From Lysobacteraceae bacterium (GTDB taxonomy: Bacteria; Pseudomonadota; Gammaproteobacteria; Xanthomonadales; Xanthomonadaceae), in contig JAEUPQ010000032.1 in NCBI GenBank assembly GCA_016789405.1, forward strand, positions 97,076 through 161,075: a stretch of DNA of 64,000 nt, in the 5' to 3' direction. Position numbers and translations under genes: made by a program. This document shows positions 18,929 to 28,453 of the stretch, in pieces; position 1 is the first letter of the stretch; every line of letters starts with the position of its first letter. The notes beneath the pieces are model-generated. The model searched no databases. It saw only the letters and a list, made by a program, of their open reading frames with translations, and was not told the DNA's origin.

Positions 18929-18959
18929 TAGGGGAACCCCACTTGTAAGAGGCTCCTCG

Positions 18960-20762
18960 ATGAAGCGATCTTCGCTTTCGCTGTTTCTTGCCGCGGCCTT
19001 GGCGGCTGCTCCAACGCTCGCCCAGGTGGCCGTCGGCCCAGGTGCGGTCCCGCCGACGGCGACTGGGCTGGATTCGACGGCAGTTGGCTCGAACGCCCAA
19101 GCCACCGCCGATTGCACCACGGCGGTCGGCGCCAATGCCCAGGCCACTGAAGAGTGCTCCACCGCCATCGGTGCCAACGCGAGGATTCAACCCGGTGGCG
19201 TGAACGGCACGGCCGTGGGCAGCGGCGCCTCGGCAGGCGCGGACGGCACGGCCGTGGGCAGTGGGGCGAATGCCAACTTCGGGGCGACGTTCGCCGGCGG
19301 GCGAAACGCATCTGCCAACGACGTCGGCGCCGTCGCCATCGGCAATTCCGCCACTTCCACCGGCAGCATCGCCATCGGTGATCGCGCGAACGCGCAAAAC
19401 CTCTACCAACCCGGGCCCGGGGCGCGACCGTCCGCTCAGGCCATCTCCATCGGCCAGGACAGCGCAGCGGGAAACCGCAGTCTCTACCTGGACGCGGGAC
19501 AAACGAGCTTCTCCGGCGCAACGACCCTCGGCGAGCGCGCGATCACGCGAGGCTACAACTCTACGCAAGTCGGCTCGAACGGTTTCGTCGACGGAATCCG
19601 CAACACCGGCCTCGGGTCGGAAACCCTGATCACAGGCTTCGACAACACCGTGCTGGGTGCGGGCGGCCGCACCACCGGCGACGGCGAGAGCAACCAAACC
19701 GGTGTCGGCGCGGGCGTGCGCTTGCACGGGACCGATGCGACCGCGATCGGCGCTGGTGCAGAGGCGACCTTCGGCGGCACCGCGATCGGTGCTCGCGCGC
19801 GTGCCCTCAACTTCGACTGCATATCCTTGGGCAAGGAAAGCGAGTGCTCCGCGACCGATGAAGTCAGCGTCGGCAATGCCACCACGAAGCGCCGGCTGAC
19901 CAACCTCCGCTTCGGCGTGAACGACACCGACGCCGCGACAGTGAGCCAGCTGCGGCCTGCGGCCGAAGCGTTTGGCGGCGGAGCCACTTACGCCAACGGC
20001 GTGTTTGTCGCCCCCACCTACACCTTCCAGTCCGGCGCGGTGTATCGCGACGTGGGAACGGCGCTGTATGACCTGGACGGCCGGCTGCGCACGATCGAGC
20101 TGCGCCCCGTCGTGCAAGGCCCTCAAGGGCCCCAAGGTCCACAGGGACCGCAAGGGCCTCAAGGTCCGCAAGGCCCTGCAGGTCGCGACGGCACCGGCGG
20201 GGGCCGCGAGACACGTGCCGGCGCGAACATCGTGGTGAGCAACAACACGGATGGGACCCAAACGGTCGCCGTGGCCGACGATATCGAACTCACCGAGAGC
20301 GGTTCGGTCAACGTCGGGGCCACGCGCGTCGACGGGACCGGCGTCCGCATCCAGGGTGGGCCGTCGATGACCACTGACGGAATCAACGCGGGCAACCAGC
20401 GGGTGACCGGGGTTGCAGCGGGTCGCGTGGAGCGCGGCAGCACCGACGCGGTCAACGGCGGCCAGTTGTGGGACTTGGACCAGCGTTGGAACGACCGGTG
20501 GGTGGAAATCGACCACCGCTTCGAGCGCCAAGACCGCCGAATCAACGGGCTCGGCGCTCAGATGGGCGCGATGGTGCAGATGGCGGCCACCCCGGGCGAG
20601 GGCGGCATCACCGTCGGGTTCGGCGCCAGCGGCGGGCAAGGGGCGGCGGCCATCGGCTGGAGCCGTCGCTTCAAGAACGGCATCGGCGTGAGCGCCGGTG
20701 CGGCATTCGGCGGCGGCAACAAACCGGTCTTTGGCGTCGGCATCCGGCTCTTCGGTCGCTGA
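18960..20762 (+). CDS. Trimeric autotransporter adhesin (YadA-like)
   Basis: 600 residues; AAGAGG lies 8-10 nt before the ATG. Signal peptide to about residue 21 (APTLAQ). Head of short YadA/Hia repeats (TAVGSNAQATADCTTAVGAN, AIGANA, AIGDRA) to about 290, a neck with TDAATVSQL, then a collagen-like run of about seven GPQ triplets (about 384-408). A second neck, VERGSTDAVNGGQLWDLD, leads to a coiled coil, and the YadA anchor barrel ends FGVGIRLFGR. Trimeric surface adhesin; may help contact recipient cells or hosts. Cys in the head is unusual. Own element-type promoter. Confidence 0.93.
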   Translation: MKRSSLSLFLAAALAAAPTLAQVAVGPGAVPPTATGLDSTAVGSNAQATADCTTAVGANAQATEECSTAIGANARIQPGGVNGTAVGSGASAGADGTAVGSGANANFGATFAGGRNASANDVGAVAIGNSATSTGSIAIGDRANAQNLYQPGPGARPSAQAISIGQDSAAGNRSLYLDAGQTSFSGATTLGERAITRGYNSTQVGSNGFVDGIRNTGLGSETLITGFDNTVLGAGGRTTGDGESNQTGVGAGVRLHGTDATAIGAGAEATFGGTAIGARARALNFDCISLGKESECSATDEVSVGNATTKRRLTNLRFGVNDTDAATVSQLRPAAEAFGGGATYANGVFVAPTYTFQSGAVYRDVGTALYDLDGRLRTIELRPVVQGPQGPQGPQGPQGPQGPQGPAGRDGTGGGRETRAGANIVVSNNTDGTQTVAVADDIELTESGSVNVGATRVDGTGVRIQGGPSMTTDGINAGNQRVTGVAAGRVERGSTDAVNGGQLWDLDQRWNDRWVEIDHRFERQDRRINGLGAQMGAMVQMAATPGEGGITVGFGASGGQGAAAIGWSRRFKNGIGVSAGAAFGGGNKPVFGVGIRLFGR

Positions 20763-20786
20763 AGTCAAAGGAGGTGATCGTCTCGG

Positions 20787-20812
20787 CCAAGGCCCCGGCA
20801 ACGGGGCCTTGG
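20787..20812. terminator. Hairpin after the adhesin gene
   Basis: CCAAGGCCCCG (20787-20797), loop GCAA, CGGGGCCTTGG (20802-20812). A perfect 11-bp stem 25 nt after the stop codon. No T run follows. Confidence 0.6.
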
Positions 20813-20975
20813 CTGCTGCACGGGTTGCGCCATCTGCTTTACGCGTTCTTGAATAGGGGGCCACAGACGCGCAGTGAAGGGAGGGAACGGATTGGAAAGG
20901 ACTCGAGGGAACGCGCCTTGTGGATCTGTAGTCCTAGCCAGATAATCGGCGGGACCATCACTAAGGAAGGCAACC

Positions 20976-21737
20976 ATGGCGTTTGATCGCGAGCTTTGGT
21001 CCGGAACGTATGCCCGATCCCATTTTCCTAACTTCCCTTGCCCCAAATGCTCCAAGGGGCGCGCAAGGCACGACGGTGAAGCAATCAAAGTCGCTGAACC
21101 CACCTATTCTTCTAAGAACCGTGAGGATTCCGACTGGGAACCCGCTTGGGATGTGGAGCGTTTCAGCCTCAACCTCGTCTGCGACAACAGCAGTTGTGGG
21201 GAGATCGTAGTCGTCTCTGGCGATACGTCGCTGGTCGAGTATTACGATGATGAGGACAACCGATGGGTCTACTCATCACATCTACAGCCGCGCTCAATGT
21301 TCCCAGCCCCGCTCATCATCGATATTCCGGTGCAAGCGCCCCGAGACGTAAGCGAGAACATCCGCCTCGCCTCGTCGCACTATTGGCTGGACACAAGCGC
21401 ATCAGCCAATCGACTCCGCACCAGCATTGAGTTCTTGTTGGACTTCCTTCAAGTCCCTCGTGAAACCGTTAACCCCACCAGCGGCAGCACTAAACGCTTG
21501 GATTTGAATGCCCGCATTGCGCACTACGAGCAATTGAACCAAGAGCATGCCCCTTCACTAACGGCGCTCCGGATGATCGGAAACTTGGGCTCTCATGGAG
21601 AGAATGTCCAGCAAGAGGCTCTTTTGGACGCGTTTGAAATCTATGAATACACCCTCGACGCGTTGTGCGGCCAGCGCAAGGCTCGTGTCGAAGCACTGCG
21701 TCAAAAGCTGATCTCCACCAAGGGAAAATACGAGTAA
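20976..21737 (+). CDS. DUF4145 domain protein with zinc site
   Basis: 253 residues. N-terminal FPCPKCSKG and, 45 residues on, LVCDNSSCGE form a four-Cys zinc site. The C-terminal 130 residues fit DUF4145: IPVQAPRDVSENIRLASSHYWLDTSASANRLRTSIEFLLD and ALRMIGNLGSHG. DUF4145 proteins often occur beside restriction or other defence genes, and as fusions to nucleases, but their biochemistry is open. Stands alone on the plus strand between the adhesin and the relaxase. Lower GC than the adhesin gene. Confidence 0.85.
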   Translation: MAFDRELWSGTYARSHFPNFPCPKCSKGRARHDGEAIKVAEPTYSSKNREDSDWEPAWDVERFSLNLVCDNSSCGEIVVVSGDTSLVEYYDDEDNRWVYSSHLQPRSMFPAPLIIDIPVQAPRDVSENIRLASSHYWLDTSASANRLRTSIEFLLDFLQVPRETVNPTSGSTKRLDLNARIAHYEQLNQEHAPSLTALRMIGNLGSHGENVQQEALLDAFEIYEYTLDALCGQRKARVEALRQKLISTKGKYE

Positions 21738-21911
21738 GGGGTAAGGCATGATTTTTTTGCTTTCGCTGGAAGCGATAACGGGCACGTATGTCTACGCCAA
21801 AGAGCACGAGCACTCGTGGCGCCACCTCGCCCACGGCCACGGATGACGCCCTTCTGACTCGCCTCGCGAAGAGTAACTAGATGGCATGTGGTCGGAATCC
21901 ACTGCGCGTGC

Positions 21912-24734
21912 TCACAGCGTGAGCCGCGGCCCCTTCTGGGTGTGCTCGGGCACGTCGGATTTGGCCTTCCGCACTTGCGCCCTGCGTGCACCAGACTCGG
22001 CGGCTTGCAGGATCTCTTGGGCGGCGTCCTGCACACGCGGCAGCGGCCGCGAATCCGATGCGTTCTCTTTCAGGCGCTCCAAACCCAGCCGATCCTTCAA
22101 CTGCTCGAAGTCGTCGCTGGTCCCATAGAGGCGGTAGCGGCCCCTGGTCAGGCGCGTGAAGGCGACCAACGACGAGTGGTTGTCCATCATGCCCACGTTC
22201 GCCAAGTGGAACACGTCGCACTTGCCCTGCCCTTGCGCTTTGTGGATGGTCAGCGCGTAGTTGTGCTGAAAGGCGTTGTAGGCGCTGGTGTGGAAGCGCA
22301 CCACCCGCCCATTCTGCTTCGGGTCTTCGGACTCCAGGCGCACCGCCACGTGGAAGCCGCCCTTGGCGTCTGGCCGGATCGCCTCCACCACCCCCTCGTT
22401 TCCATTGACCACCCCCAAATCTGCGTCGCCCGCGGAGAAGCGCACGCGATCGCGGCGAGAGAGGGCCAAGTCGGCCCACTCCCCCCGACGCAAAGTGCGG
22501 ACGACGTGCTGCTCGGCATCGATCTCGCCGCGCTTGCGCAGTTCGTGGCGCACCTGCTCGTTCAAGGCGTCCACTTCGGCGTTGGCGTGCGCGAGAATTA
22601 GGCGATCTCGCACACCGAAGGGCGAATCGAAGTAATCCTTCACCACGGCCGACACGGCCTGATCCTTGGTGTTGAATTCATCAAGGCAACCGCGATCGTC
22701 CAGGCGCTTGAGCAGCATGGCTCCCTTCTCTTGGCTCTTGGCCCGGGAGCGCGTGCCGCGCTTCATCTCGACCACCTTGCCGGCTTCGTCGCGGTCGTAG
22801 AACAGCGCGGCGATGTGCCGGTCTTCCTCGCTCTTCTGCCGGCGAATCTCGGTGAGCTTCTTGTCGCCGATCGCGTCGCGCACCAGGGTGAAGCCCGCGC
22901 CAGCGCCCACCGGCTGGATCTGTTCGGCGTCGCCCTGAAGCACCACCTTCGCGCCGGCTCTCTGGGCGTAGGCCATCAGTTGCACCATGTCGCGGCTTTC
23001 GACCATGCCCGCTTCGTCCACGACGAGGACGTCGTCGCCACCCAAGGCGAGCGTGCCCTTGCGCACTCGGCTGAGGAACATCGCCACGCTGGACGTCTCC
23101 ATCCCCGACTCCAGCGCCAACTTCTGGGCCGCCGCGTTGGCAGTGGCCACGCCGAACAACCGCTTGCCAGACGCCTCAAACGCGGCTTTGTAGAACTCCA
23201 CCGCGGTGGTCTTGCCGGTGCCCGCCAGGCCGGACATCGCCACCACGCCGCCGCTCTCGGCGGTGATGTGGCGCACCACCGCCCGTTGCTCGTCGGAAAG
23301 ACGAAACCCCTTCTGCTCCTCCAGCTTCGCCACCGTGCGGTCGACGAGCGCACCGTCCATCTTCCAGTGGTTCTCGCCTTGGCGCTCCTTGGCGCGGCGC
23401 TGAATCTCCTCCTCCATATCGAGCATCCACGGCGCGGCGTAGCGCGTCTCGCGGTGCCGGCGCGCCAGCGTGTGCCCACGGTCTTCGGCGGCCAGCTTTT
23501 CGCCCTCCAGCTTCACCAGACCGGCCTCCTGCTTGAATCGCTCCACGCGGTCGAGCAACTCCCGGGCGGTCAAGTCGCCTTGGTGCTCCATCCCAAGTTG
23601 GCGGATCAGGTCGTGCTCGCACAGCACGGCCTCGGTCCGATGGAGGACTTGCAACGTCTCTTCAGCGCTGCGCGCGTTCAAGCGCATGCCCGGCGCGGCC
23701 TTGATCCGCGCCGTGTCGTGCACCAAGCCGGGCTTCTCCCGGTCGATGTTCGCCAGGGTGCGCGCCCAGTCCTCGCGCAGCGCTTCGAACGGGGGCTCCT
23801 CCTTCTGCTTTCGCGTGGCCAAGCAAGCGGTCTGGTTGTCCACGCCATGCGTGCGGGCGTAGTCCAGCACTTCCTGGCGACGCGTTTTCATCAGGTCGCA
23901 CAACTCCAAATCGATGCCGGCGATTCGGGCATACACCCGGCCCGTCTCCTCACCCTGGACGTTGACCTCGCGGACGCGCTCGGTCTGGTAGCCCAGTGCC
24001 TTCATACGGGTGTAAAGCTCAGCTTTGTAGAGCTCGTCGGCGGCTTGGCGCCAACGGTAGATTTCTTGCGCATCGTAAGTGCCCCACTGACCGTCCTCGC
24101 CTTTTGCGACTCCGTAGATGAGGTTGTGCGTGTGCAAATTCGGCTCGTTGTTTCGGTTGGACACATGCAGCGCCTGCGTGTAGACCAAGCCCTGCGTGCC
24201 GATGACGTTCTTGCCCTGCGCGCCCCGACGGGTTTCAACCTTCGACTCCAAAAAGTCCAGCGAGGCCTGAACCGCCGCGGTGTGGGCGGCGAGAATGGCG
24301 GCCTTCTCCCGATCATCCGCGATTGCAAACGCCACCGAGACATCGCCAGGCGCGGACACGGTCAGATCGAATCCGACCCGATGCCCTCCCTCCCACAGCT
24401 CGATGGGCTTGCCGTCTTCGCCCAGCCGGGGGTTTCCTTGGCGATCCAGCTTGATGCGCTTCGTCGGCTTCGCCCCAGCGTTGCGGCACAACGGCGTTCC
24501 ATCCGCAGGCGAAAAGCCGTGGCCCAGCGCCAGCATGTCTTCTTTTCGCACCGGCTGGCCCTCCAGGCCCAGCACGGCAGCCAGCCGGCCGCCCCAGCGC
24601 AACACCTCCGCGCTTTCTTCGGCACCGTAGTAGCCGGCGATCCCGGTGAGCGCGTTGGTCGCCAGGAAATAGTCGAAAGCGTTTCCGCCTTTGCCGTTCT
24701 GGCCTCGGGCGTCCAGTCGAACCAAGGAGTGCAT
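21912..24734 (-). CDS. MobF-family conjugative relaxase-helicase
   Basis: 940 residues from ATG 24734 (GGCGGAG 8 nt upstream). N-terminal TrwC-like relaxase: candidate catalytic tyrosines Y22, Y35 and Y36, and the three-His metal site H190, H201, H203, with the same H-x10-H-x-H spacing as TrwC. The SF1 helicase part has Walker A SGLAGTGKTTAV (about 501-512), Walker B VLVVDEAGMVES and the C-terminal IHKAQGQ and AFTRLTRGRYRLYG motifs. It nicks oriT, stays linked to the 5' end and unwinds the transferred strand. Downstream end of the transfer module. Confidence 0.95.
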   Translation of the reverse strand: MHSLVRLDARGQNGKGGNAFDYFLATNALTGIAGYYGAEESAEVLRWGGRLAAVLGLEGQPVRKEDMLALGHGFSPADGTPLCRNAGAKPTKRIKLDRQGNPRLGEDGKPIELWEGGHRVGFDLTVSAPGDVSVAFAIADDREKAAILAAHTAAVQASLDFLESKVETRRGAQGKNVIGTQGLVYTQALHVSNRNNEPNLHTHNLIYGVAKGEDGQWGTYDAQEIYRWRQAADELYKAELYTRMKALGYQTERVREVNVQGEETGRVYARIAGIDLELCDLMKTRRQEVLDYARTHGVDNQTACLATRKQKEEPPFEALREDWARTLANIDREKPGLVHDTARIKAAPGMRLNARSAEETLQVLHRTEAVLCEHDLIRQLGMEHQGDLTARELLDRVERFKQEAGLVKLEGEKLAAEDRGHTLARRHRETRYAAPWMLDMEEEIQRRAKERQGENHWKMDGALVDRTVAKLEEQKGFRLSDEQRAVVRHITAESGGVVAMSGLAGTGKTTAVEFYKAAFEASGKRLFGVATANAAAQKLALESGMETSSVAMFLSRVRKGTLALGGDDVLVVDEAGMVESRDMVQLMAYAQRAGAKVVLQGDAEQIQPVGAGAGFTLVRDAIGDKKLTEIRRQKSEEDRHIAALFYDRDEAGKVVEMKRGTRSRAKSQEKGAMLLKRLDDRGCLDEFNTKDQAVSAVVKDYFDSPFGVRDRLILAHANAEVDALNEQVRHELRKRGEIDAEQHVVRTLRRGEWADLALSRRDRVRFSAGDADLGVVNGNEGVVEAIRPDAKGGFHVAVRLESEDPKQNGRVVRFHTSAYNAFQHNYALTIHKAQGQGKCDVFHLANVGMMDNHSSLVAFTRLTRGRYRLYGTSDDFEQLKDRLGLERLKENASDSRPLPRVQDAAQEILQAAESGARRAQVRKAKSDVPEHTQKGPRLTL

Positions 24735-24832
24735 GCGAGGGGTCTCCGCCGGGGCTACCGCCAAGGTGCCAAAAACATGAGGTCGCGCAAGGCCATACTA
24801 TGGTCTGCCCCTTTACCCCAGCCGCCCCGTCC

Positions 24833-25330
24833 ATGGCCGTCTACTTCATCATCGATCGCGAATCCGAGGCGGTGAAGATCGGCCGTTCGAAGCGTCCCGA
24901 AAGCCGCGTGGCCACCCTGAGCACCGGCAACCCAAATCCTCTGGAACTCATGGGCTGGTTGGTGTCTTCCGACGACAGCGCGTTGGAAGCCGCGCTCCAC
25001 CGCGCCTACGCGCACCGGCGAAGGCACCTGGAGTGGTTCGACATCGGCACGGACGAAGTGCTGCGCGAACTGCAGCGGCACAGCGGCTTCGTGCCCAAGC
25101 ACGCCGATGCGTTTGAGATTGCTAGCTACGACAAAGACGGCGTTCCAGAATACGTCGGCGTGTGCAAATGGGCAGACTTCGAGATCGACGAATGCTGCCC
25201 TTTTTGCGGCTGCATGGCGGGCATGTATTTCAACGAAGCCGCGTGGATGTATCACTGCCTCGCCTGCGACACCCTGACCAATTTCGACGAGTTGGCCTAC
25301 CGAGAAGGGCGCGCTGACCCGAACGACTAG
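24833..25330 (+). CDS. GIY-YIG (MUG113/T5orf172-type) protein with zinc ribbon
   Basis: 165 residues from ATG 24833. An in-frame ATG at 24800 lies within a -10-like CATACTAT, so the later start is preferred. Residues 3-60 (VYFIIDRESEAVKIGRSKRPESRVATLSTGNP) fit the MUG113/T5orf172 branch of GIY-YIG domains, some of which are nucleases. The C-terminal part holds a zinc ribbon, CCPFCGC and YHCLACDTL. Divergent from the relaxase, convergent with the coupling protein (4-nt overlap). DNA-binding or nuclease role inferred. Confidence 0.75.
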   Translation: MAVYFIIDRESEAVKIGRSKRPESRVATLSTGNPNPLELMGWLVSSDDSALEAALHRAYAHRRRHLEWFDIGTDEVLRELQRHSGFVPKHADAFEIASYDKDGVPEYVGVCKWADFEIDECCPFCGCMAGMYFNEAAWMYHCLACDTLTNFDELAYREGRADPND

Positions 25331-27189
25331 CGGTTGAACAAGGCGTCGATCTCTTCTTCGGTGAGACCCTTGGGTTGGCGTTCGGAACTAAAGCCGTGCG
25401 TTGCGCCCTGAATGCTGGCACCTTTGCGCGGCACCTCCGATTCATGTTCCACAGGGCCGGCCGGTTGCGTGGTCCATGCCGCGGCCACTTGGCCCTCGCG
25501 CACGCTGGGGTAGGTCTTGCCTGGCCAGTCGAGCAGCAGCACGTCGCCGCCCATTTGCACCAGGGCGCGGATGCCCCATTTTTCGGGTCCGAATCCGCGT
25601 CCTTTGCGAAACCCCAGTCGGTCCGTGAGCTCTCCGGGCGAGATGAGGGCGCGCGCTTCCTCGTGAAGCTGCGCCTTGTCACCGTGGTTGCGCCACGCGA
25701 TCTTTCGCTTGCCCAGTTGGTTGGCGATCTTCTCGCGCGTCGCGCCCATCTGGACTTGGCACACCACGTGCACGCCCACCAACGACGCGAAGGCCTGCGC
25801 CGTTTTATCGCCGTAAACGAGCTCGATCTGCGAGTGATCCTGAACAGCCATGATCGCGACCACGCCCTTGCTGCGGCCCAGCGCGAGCAAGGGATCGATG
25901 TTCAACCGTCCGGCGCTGGTGAGTTCGTCGAACACGAAGTAGATGCCCCGCCCGACTTCGTTGTCGGGCAACGCCGGGGAAATCAGATCGGGGATCGCCA
26001 CGTTGATCATGGCCGAGATGTAGGCCTTGGTCAGGCCTGGATCCGGCCCGGATTGAACGATGACTTGCTTGCGTCCGGTGTAGCCGTCACGAATCCACTC
26101 GGTGATCGCGAACCGATGTTTGCCCACTTTCGGCCAGGCCGTGGCCAAGTCGTCAATAAGACGCGTGAAGCCGGCCAACGTTGACAGGACCGAGCCTGTG
26201 GTCTGGCTGTCGGGGTTGGCGACCAAGGCCGCTGCGCGCGGGTAATGGATGCGCAGGCCCTGCCCCATGTCTTCTGCCGAGCGGCGCAGTATCCGCGCCA
26301 GATCCGTCCAGTTCCATGCCGTGCCCTTCGTGTTTTGCAGTTCGCGCAACGCCCCAATGAACAGATCTTGGGCGGCCATCGTCCAGAACTTTGAGCTGCC
26401 GTCGCCCTCGGGGATGATGCTGGCCGCGAAGGCTGCCGCCTGAGTCGGCGTGCGCACGTCCGCGGCCACGTCCCAAACGTATGAGCGCCGATCAAAGGGA
26501 CTCACGATGATCGGCCGCCGCAATATGCTCGTGAAGTCGCCCTTGATGTCGTAACAGAAAAGTTTCGCGCACTTGTTCACTTCCAACTGCGCCAAGATGT
26601 GCTTGAGGATGACCGACTTCCCGGACCCGACGCTTCCGTTGATCAGCATGTGGCGGGCCCACGCTTTCTTGGGCAACACCAGTTCCGGGTGGAGCGACAT
26701 CGCAAATGGATCTGCCTGCGCCTCCTTGGGGGGTAGCGAACGGCGCCGGGCTTCGACCACGGCTTCACTCCCTTCCAACAGTCGCGGCCCAGCCACGTGC
26801 CAGGTGTTCGAGTGGGGCCGAGCGACCTTGGCGAACACTTTCCCGGCCAAGATCAATGAGACGACGAAAGCGCCGCCCACGCGCAACGCCGTGGACCAAG
26901 GCGCGTTGGCGCCGGCGTAGTCGAGGAACTGCTGGGCCGGCACCCGGAAAGTCAGCCCCAGCGTGCCCCAATGCGCGGCGGCAGCCAGCCCGCCCTTGAG
27001 CGCCCGGGTGTAGCCCATCAGATACTCATGACCCGGCAGCGTCCAGGCCAGGCCCAACAACAGTGGGTAGAGGAGCGTGAACACCGCGAGGAAGGCGATG
27101 GCGGCACGGTGCCAGTAGCGGACCGGCTGACTGGGCGCGACGTGACCGGGCACCTCGCCGAAGGCGTCATAGGTGGGCGGCTTGCTCAC
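25327..27189 (-). CDS. Type IV coupling protein (TraD/VirD4-like)
   Basis: 620 residues. Two N-terminal membrane segments (about 28-50 and 100-120), then a RecA-like ATPase with Walker A NGSVGSGKSVI (about 184-194) and Walker B IYFVFDELTSAGRLN. The segment MAVQDHSQIELVYGDKTAQAFASLVGVHVVCQ corresponds to the conserved C-terminal TraD/TraG region. It brings the relaxase-DNA complex to the channel in the inner membrane. Next to the relaxase, and its start overlaps the ankyrin gene by 23 nt. Confidence 0.93.
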   Translation of the reverse strand: MSKPPTYDAFGEVPGHVAPSQPVRYWHRAAIAFLAVFTLLYPLLLGLAWTLPGHEYLMGYTRALKGGLAAAAHWGTLGLTFRVPAQQFLDYAGANAPWSTALRVGGAFVVSLILAGKVFAKVARPHSNTWHVAGPRLLEGSEAVVEARRRSLPPKEAQADPFAMSLHPELVLPKKAWARHMLINGSVGSGKSVILKHILAQLEVNKCAKLFCYDIKGDFTSILRRPIIVSPFDRRSYVWDVAADVRTPTQAAAFAASIIPEGDGSSKFWTMAAQDLFIGALRELQNTKGTAWNWTDLARILRRSAEDMGQGLRIHYPRAAALVANPDSQTTGSVLSTLAGFTRLIDDLATAWPKVGKHRFAITEWIRDGYTGRKQVIVQSGPDPGLTKAYISAMINVAIPDLISPALPDNEVGRGIYFVFDELTSAGRLNIDPLLALGRSKGVVAIMAVQDHSQIELVYGDKTAQAFASLVGVHVVCQVQMGATREKIANQLGKRKIAWRNHGDKAQLHEEARALISPGELTDRLGFRKGRGFGPEKWGIRALVQMGGDVLLLDWPGKTYPSVREGQVAAAWTTQPAGPVEHESEVPRKGASIQGATHGFSSERQPKGLTEEEIDALFNR

Positions 27190-27988
27190 GCCGATGCTCC
27201 CGCCGCCCCGTCTGCATCAGATCCATGGAATCGGCCCCGTGCGCCATCAGTTCCAGCGCGACGAATTCATGCCCGTGGGTGTTGGCGACATGCAGCGGAG
27301 TGTTCCCATCGTGGTTCCGCGCCTCCACGCGCGCGCCATGTTCGACCAAGGGCTGTATCAGCGTTTGGTGGCCGAAGCGCGCAGCGTGATGGAGTGCCGT
27401 GTTGCCGTTGGCGTCGGCGCGGTTGGCGCTTGCGCCCATGTCCAGGCATGCATTCAAAGCGCCCACATGACCGGCGCGGGAGGCGCCGAGAAGCCAATCG
27501 CGCCATGGGGCGTTCTTCTGAAGCTTCTCCGCGTCGTAGAGCAATCGGTCGCAGCGCTGGCAATCGGCTGCAAGCTGCTCGAAAAATGCAGCCCGATCGA
27601 GCGGGGCCAGGTGGTCGATGCACTGAACGACGGCGCTGGTCGTGAAGGGATCGGCCTTGTCGTGCACCCTGCCCAGCAACGACCGCTCGACGCGAAGTGC
27701 CGTGAGGTCGGGCGGCGCCTGGAAAGCCAAGTGATGCATGCCCAACGAGAGCCCCACCCGCAGGTGCGGCCAGTCGGGACGGTCTTCGATGCGCCACTTC
27801 AGGTCATGGAAGCCGCCGTGAATGGGATTCCAACACTGGGCATGTGCCGCGGCGAGGACTTCCGACGCGTGGAGTGAATCAAGCACGGCGCCGTGGTTTG
27901 CCACCACGTTGTTCGCGATGGCATCGGCCTCGGTGAGGCCGTAGGGCTGTAAAAGGGCTAGCGTGCGTTCACGGGTGTCCATCCCCAT
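27167..27988 (-). CDS. Ankyrin-repeat protein 1
   Basis: 273 residues, no signal. The C-terminal half has about three ankyrin repeats (GALNACLDMGASANRADANG, then NTALHHAARFGHQTLIQPLVEHGARV, NTPLHVANTHGHEFVALELMAHGAD). The N-terminal part is helical with Cys and His. A segment DRLLYDAEKLQKNAPWRDWL resembles DEMLYDAQKQANSPAWKAPD in the ankyrin protein at 38175, so the two are likely paralogs. Overlaps the coupling-protein start by 23 nt, so it is in the transfer operon. Role unknown; protein-protein contact inferred. Confidence 0.85.
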   Translation of the reverse strand: MGMDTRERTLALLQPYGLTEADAIANNVVANHGAVLDSLHASEVLAAAHAQCWNPIHGGFHDLKWRIEDRPDWPHLRVGLSLGMHHLAFQAPPDLTALRVERSLLGRVHDKADPFTTSAVVQCIDHLAPLDRAAFFEQLAADCQRCDRLLYDAEKLQKNAPWRDWLLGASRAGHVGALNACLDMGASANRADANGNTALHHAARFGHQTLIQPLVEHGARVEARNHDGNTPLHVANTHGHEFVALELMAHGADSMDLMQTGRREHRREQAAHL

Positions 27989-28036
27989 GGTTGTAATGGG
28001 GAATCGGCAACTGGCAAGCCCCGAGTCTTTAGCCTT

Positions 28037-28168
28037 TTAAGGTGTCATGCACCAACCGACCACGAACACGCCGGCCCAAACGAACAAGGTATGGAGCCGG
28101 CCCAGCAGGCGTCCGATGTCGAACACCTCGCGTTCATGAGCCCAGAGTCTCGCGACTGCGGCGCGCAT
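28037..28168 (-). CDS. Small membrane protein (43 aa)
   Basis: MRAAVARLWAHEREVFDIGR, then a single membrane helix LHTLFVWAGVFVVGW. Its ATG overlaps the stop of the 36-aa gene (TGATG), which argues for a real coupled gene. Promoter at 28306-28334. No homolog recognised. Confidence 0.6.
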   Translation of the reverse strand: MRAAVARLWAHEREVFDIGRLLGRLHTLFVWAGVFVVGWCMTP

Positions 28169-28278
28169 CAGAGGAACGCCGCGAACACTGCCAGCGCAGG
28201 AGCGCCGATGAGGGTGGCCATGAACACCTTGGGCAGGTGGTCGGCGATCAGGTCAAAAGCGTCAGCGATCAGATACAT
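28168..28278 (-). CDS. Small membrane protein (36 aa)
   Basis: 36 residues: an amphipathic start MYLIADAFDLIADHLPKV and a hydrophobic helix FMATLIGAPALAVFAAFL. GGAGA lies 6-8 nt upstream. First gene behind the operator-promoter at 28306-28334 and coupled to the 43-aa gene. Similar tiny membrane genes recur at 50077 and 52989-53751. Confidence 0.6.
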   Translation of the reverse strand: MYLIADAFDLIADHLPKVFMATLIGAPALAVFAAFL

Positions 28279-28305
28279 GGGTGTCTCCTTGGACGGGTGG
28301 TGAGT

Positions 28306-28334
28306 TTTATGAGTAGGTGTTTGCTACTTGTCAA
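28306..28334 (-). promoter_or_regulatory. Promoter with operator in the spacer (copy C)
   Basis: Minus strand: TTGACA (28334-28329), 17-bp spacer, CATAAA (28311-28306). The spacer contains the inverted repeat GTAGCAAACACCTAC (28327-28313). Nearly identical to the site at 39001-39029. A bound repressor would sit between the polymerase boxes. Confidence 0.7.
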
Positions 28335-28409
28335 AACTCAATTCCACGGTAGATCCATGCCGAACTTTGTCAAGGGTTTTACCGCGATTTTATTTGACAA
28401 ATTTCGGGC

Positions 28410-28436
28410 AAAAAAACGGCCCCGCTGGGGGGCCGT
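28410..28436 (-). terminator. Terminator of the coiled-coil gene
   Basis: ACGGCCCC (28416-28423) pairs with GGGGCCGT (28429-28436). Read on the minus strand, it is followed by a run of seven T. Directly after the gene ending at 28454. Confidence 0.85.
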
Positions 28437-28453
28437 GGGTGATGGTGGAACGG

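Noticed and set aside
20110..20185. Short tandem repeats that could suggest a repeat array
   Set aside because: They encode the GPQ collagen-like run of the adhesin in frame; there are no spacers, so not CRISPR.
20767..20779. AAAGGAGGTGATC, a perfect ribosome-binding sequence after the adhesin stop
   Set aside because: No start codon follows at a usable distance and the next stretch is a hairpin; probably chance.
22731..24875. 714-codon plus-strand frame over the relaxase gene
   Set aside because: His/Arg/Ala-rich shadow; the minus strand has intact relaxase and helicase motifs.
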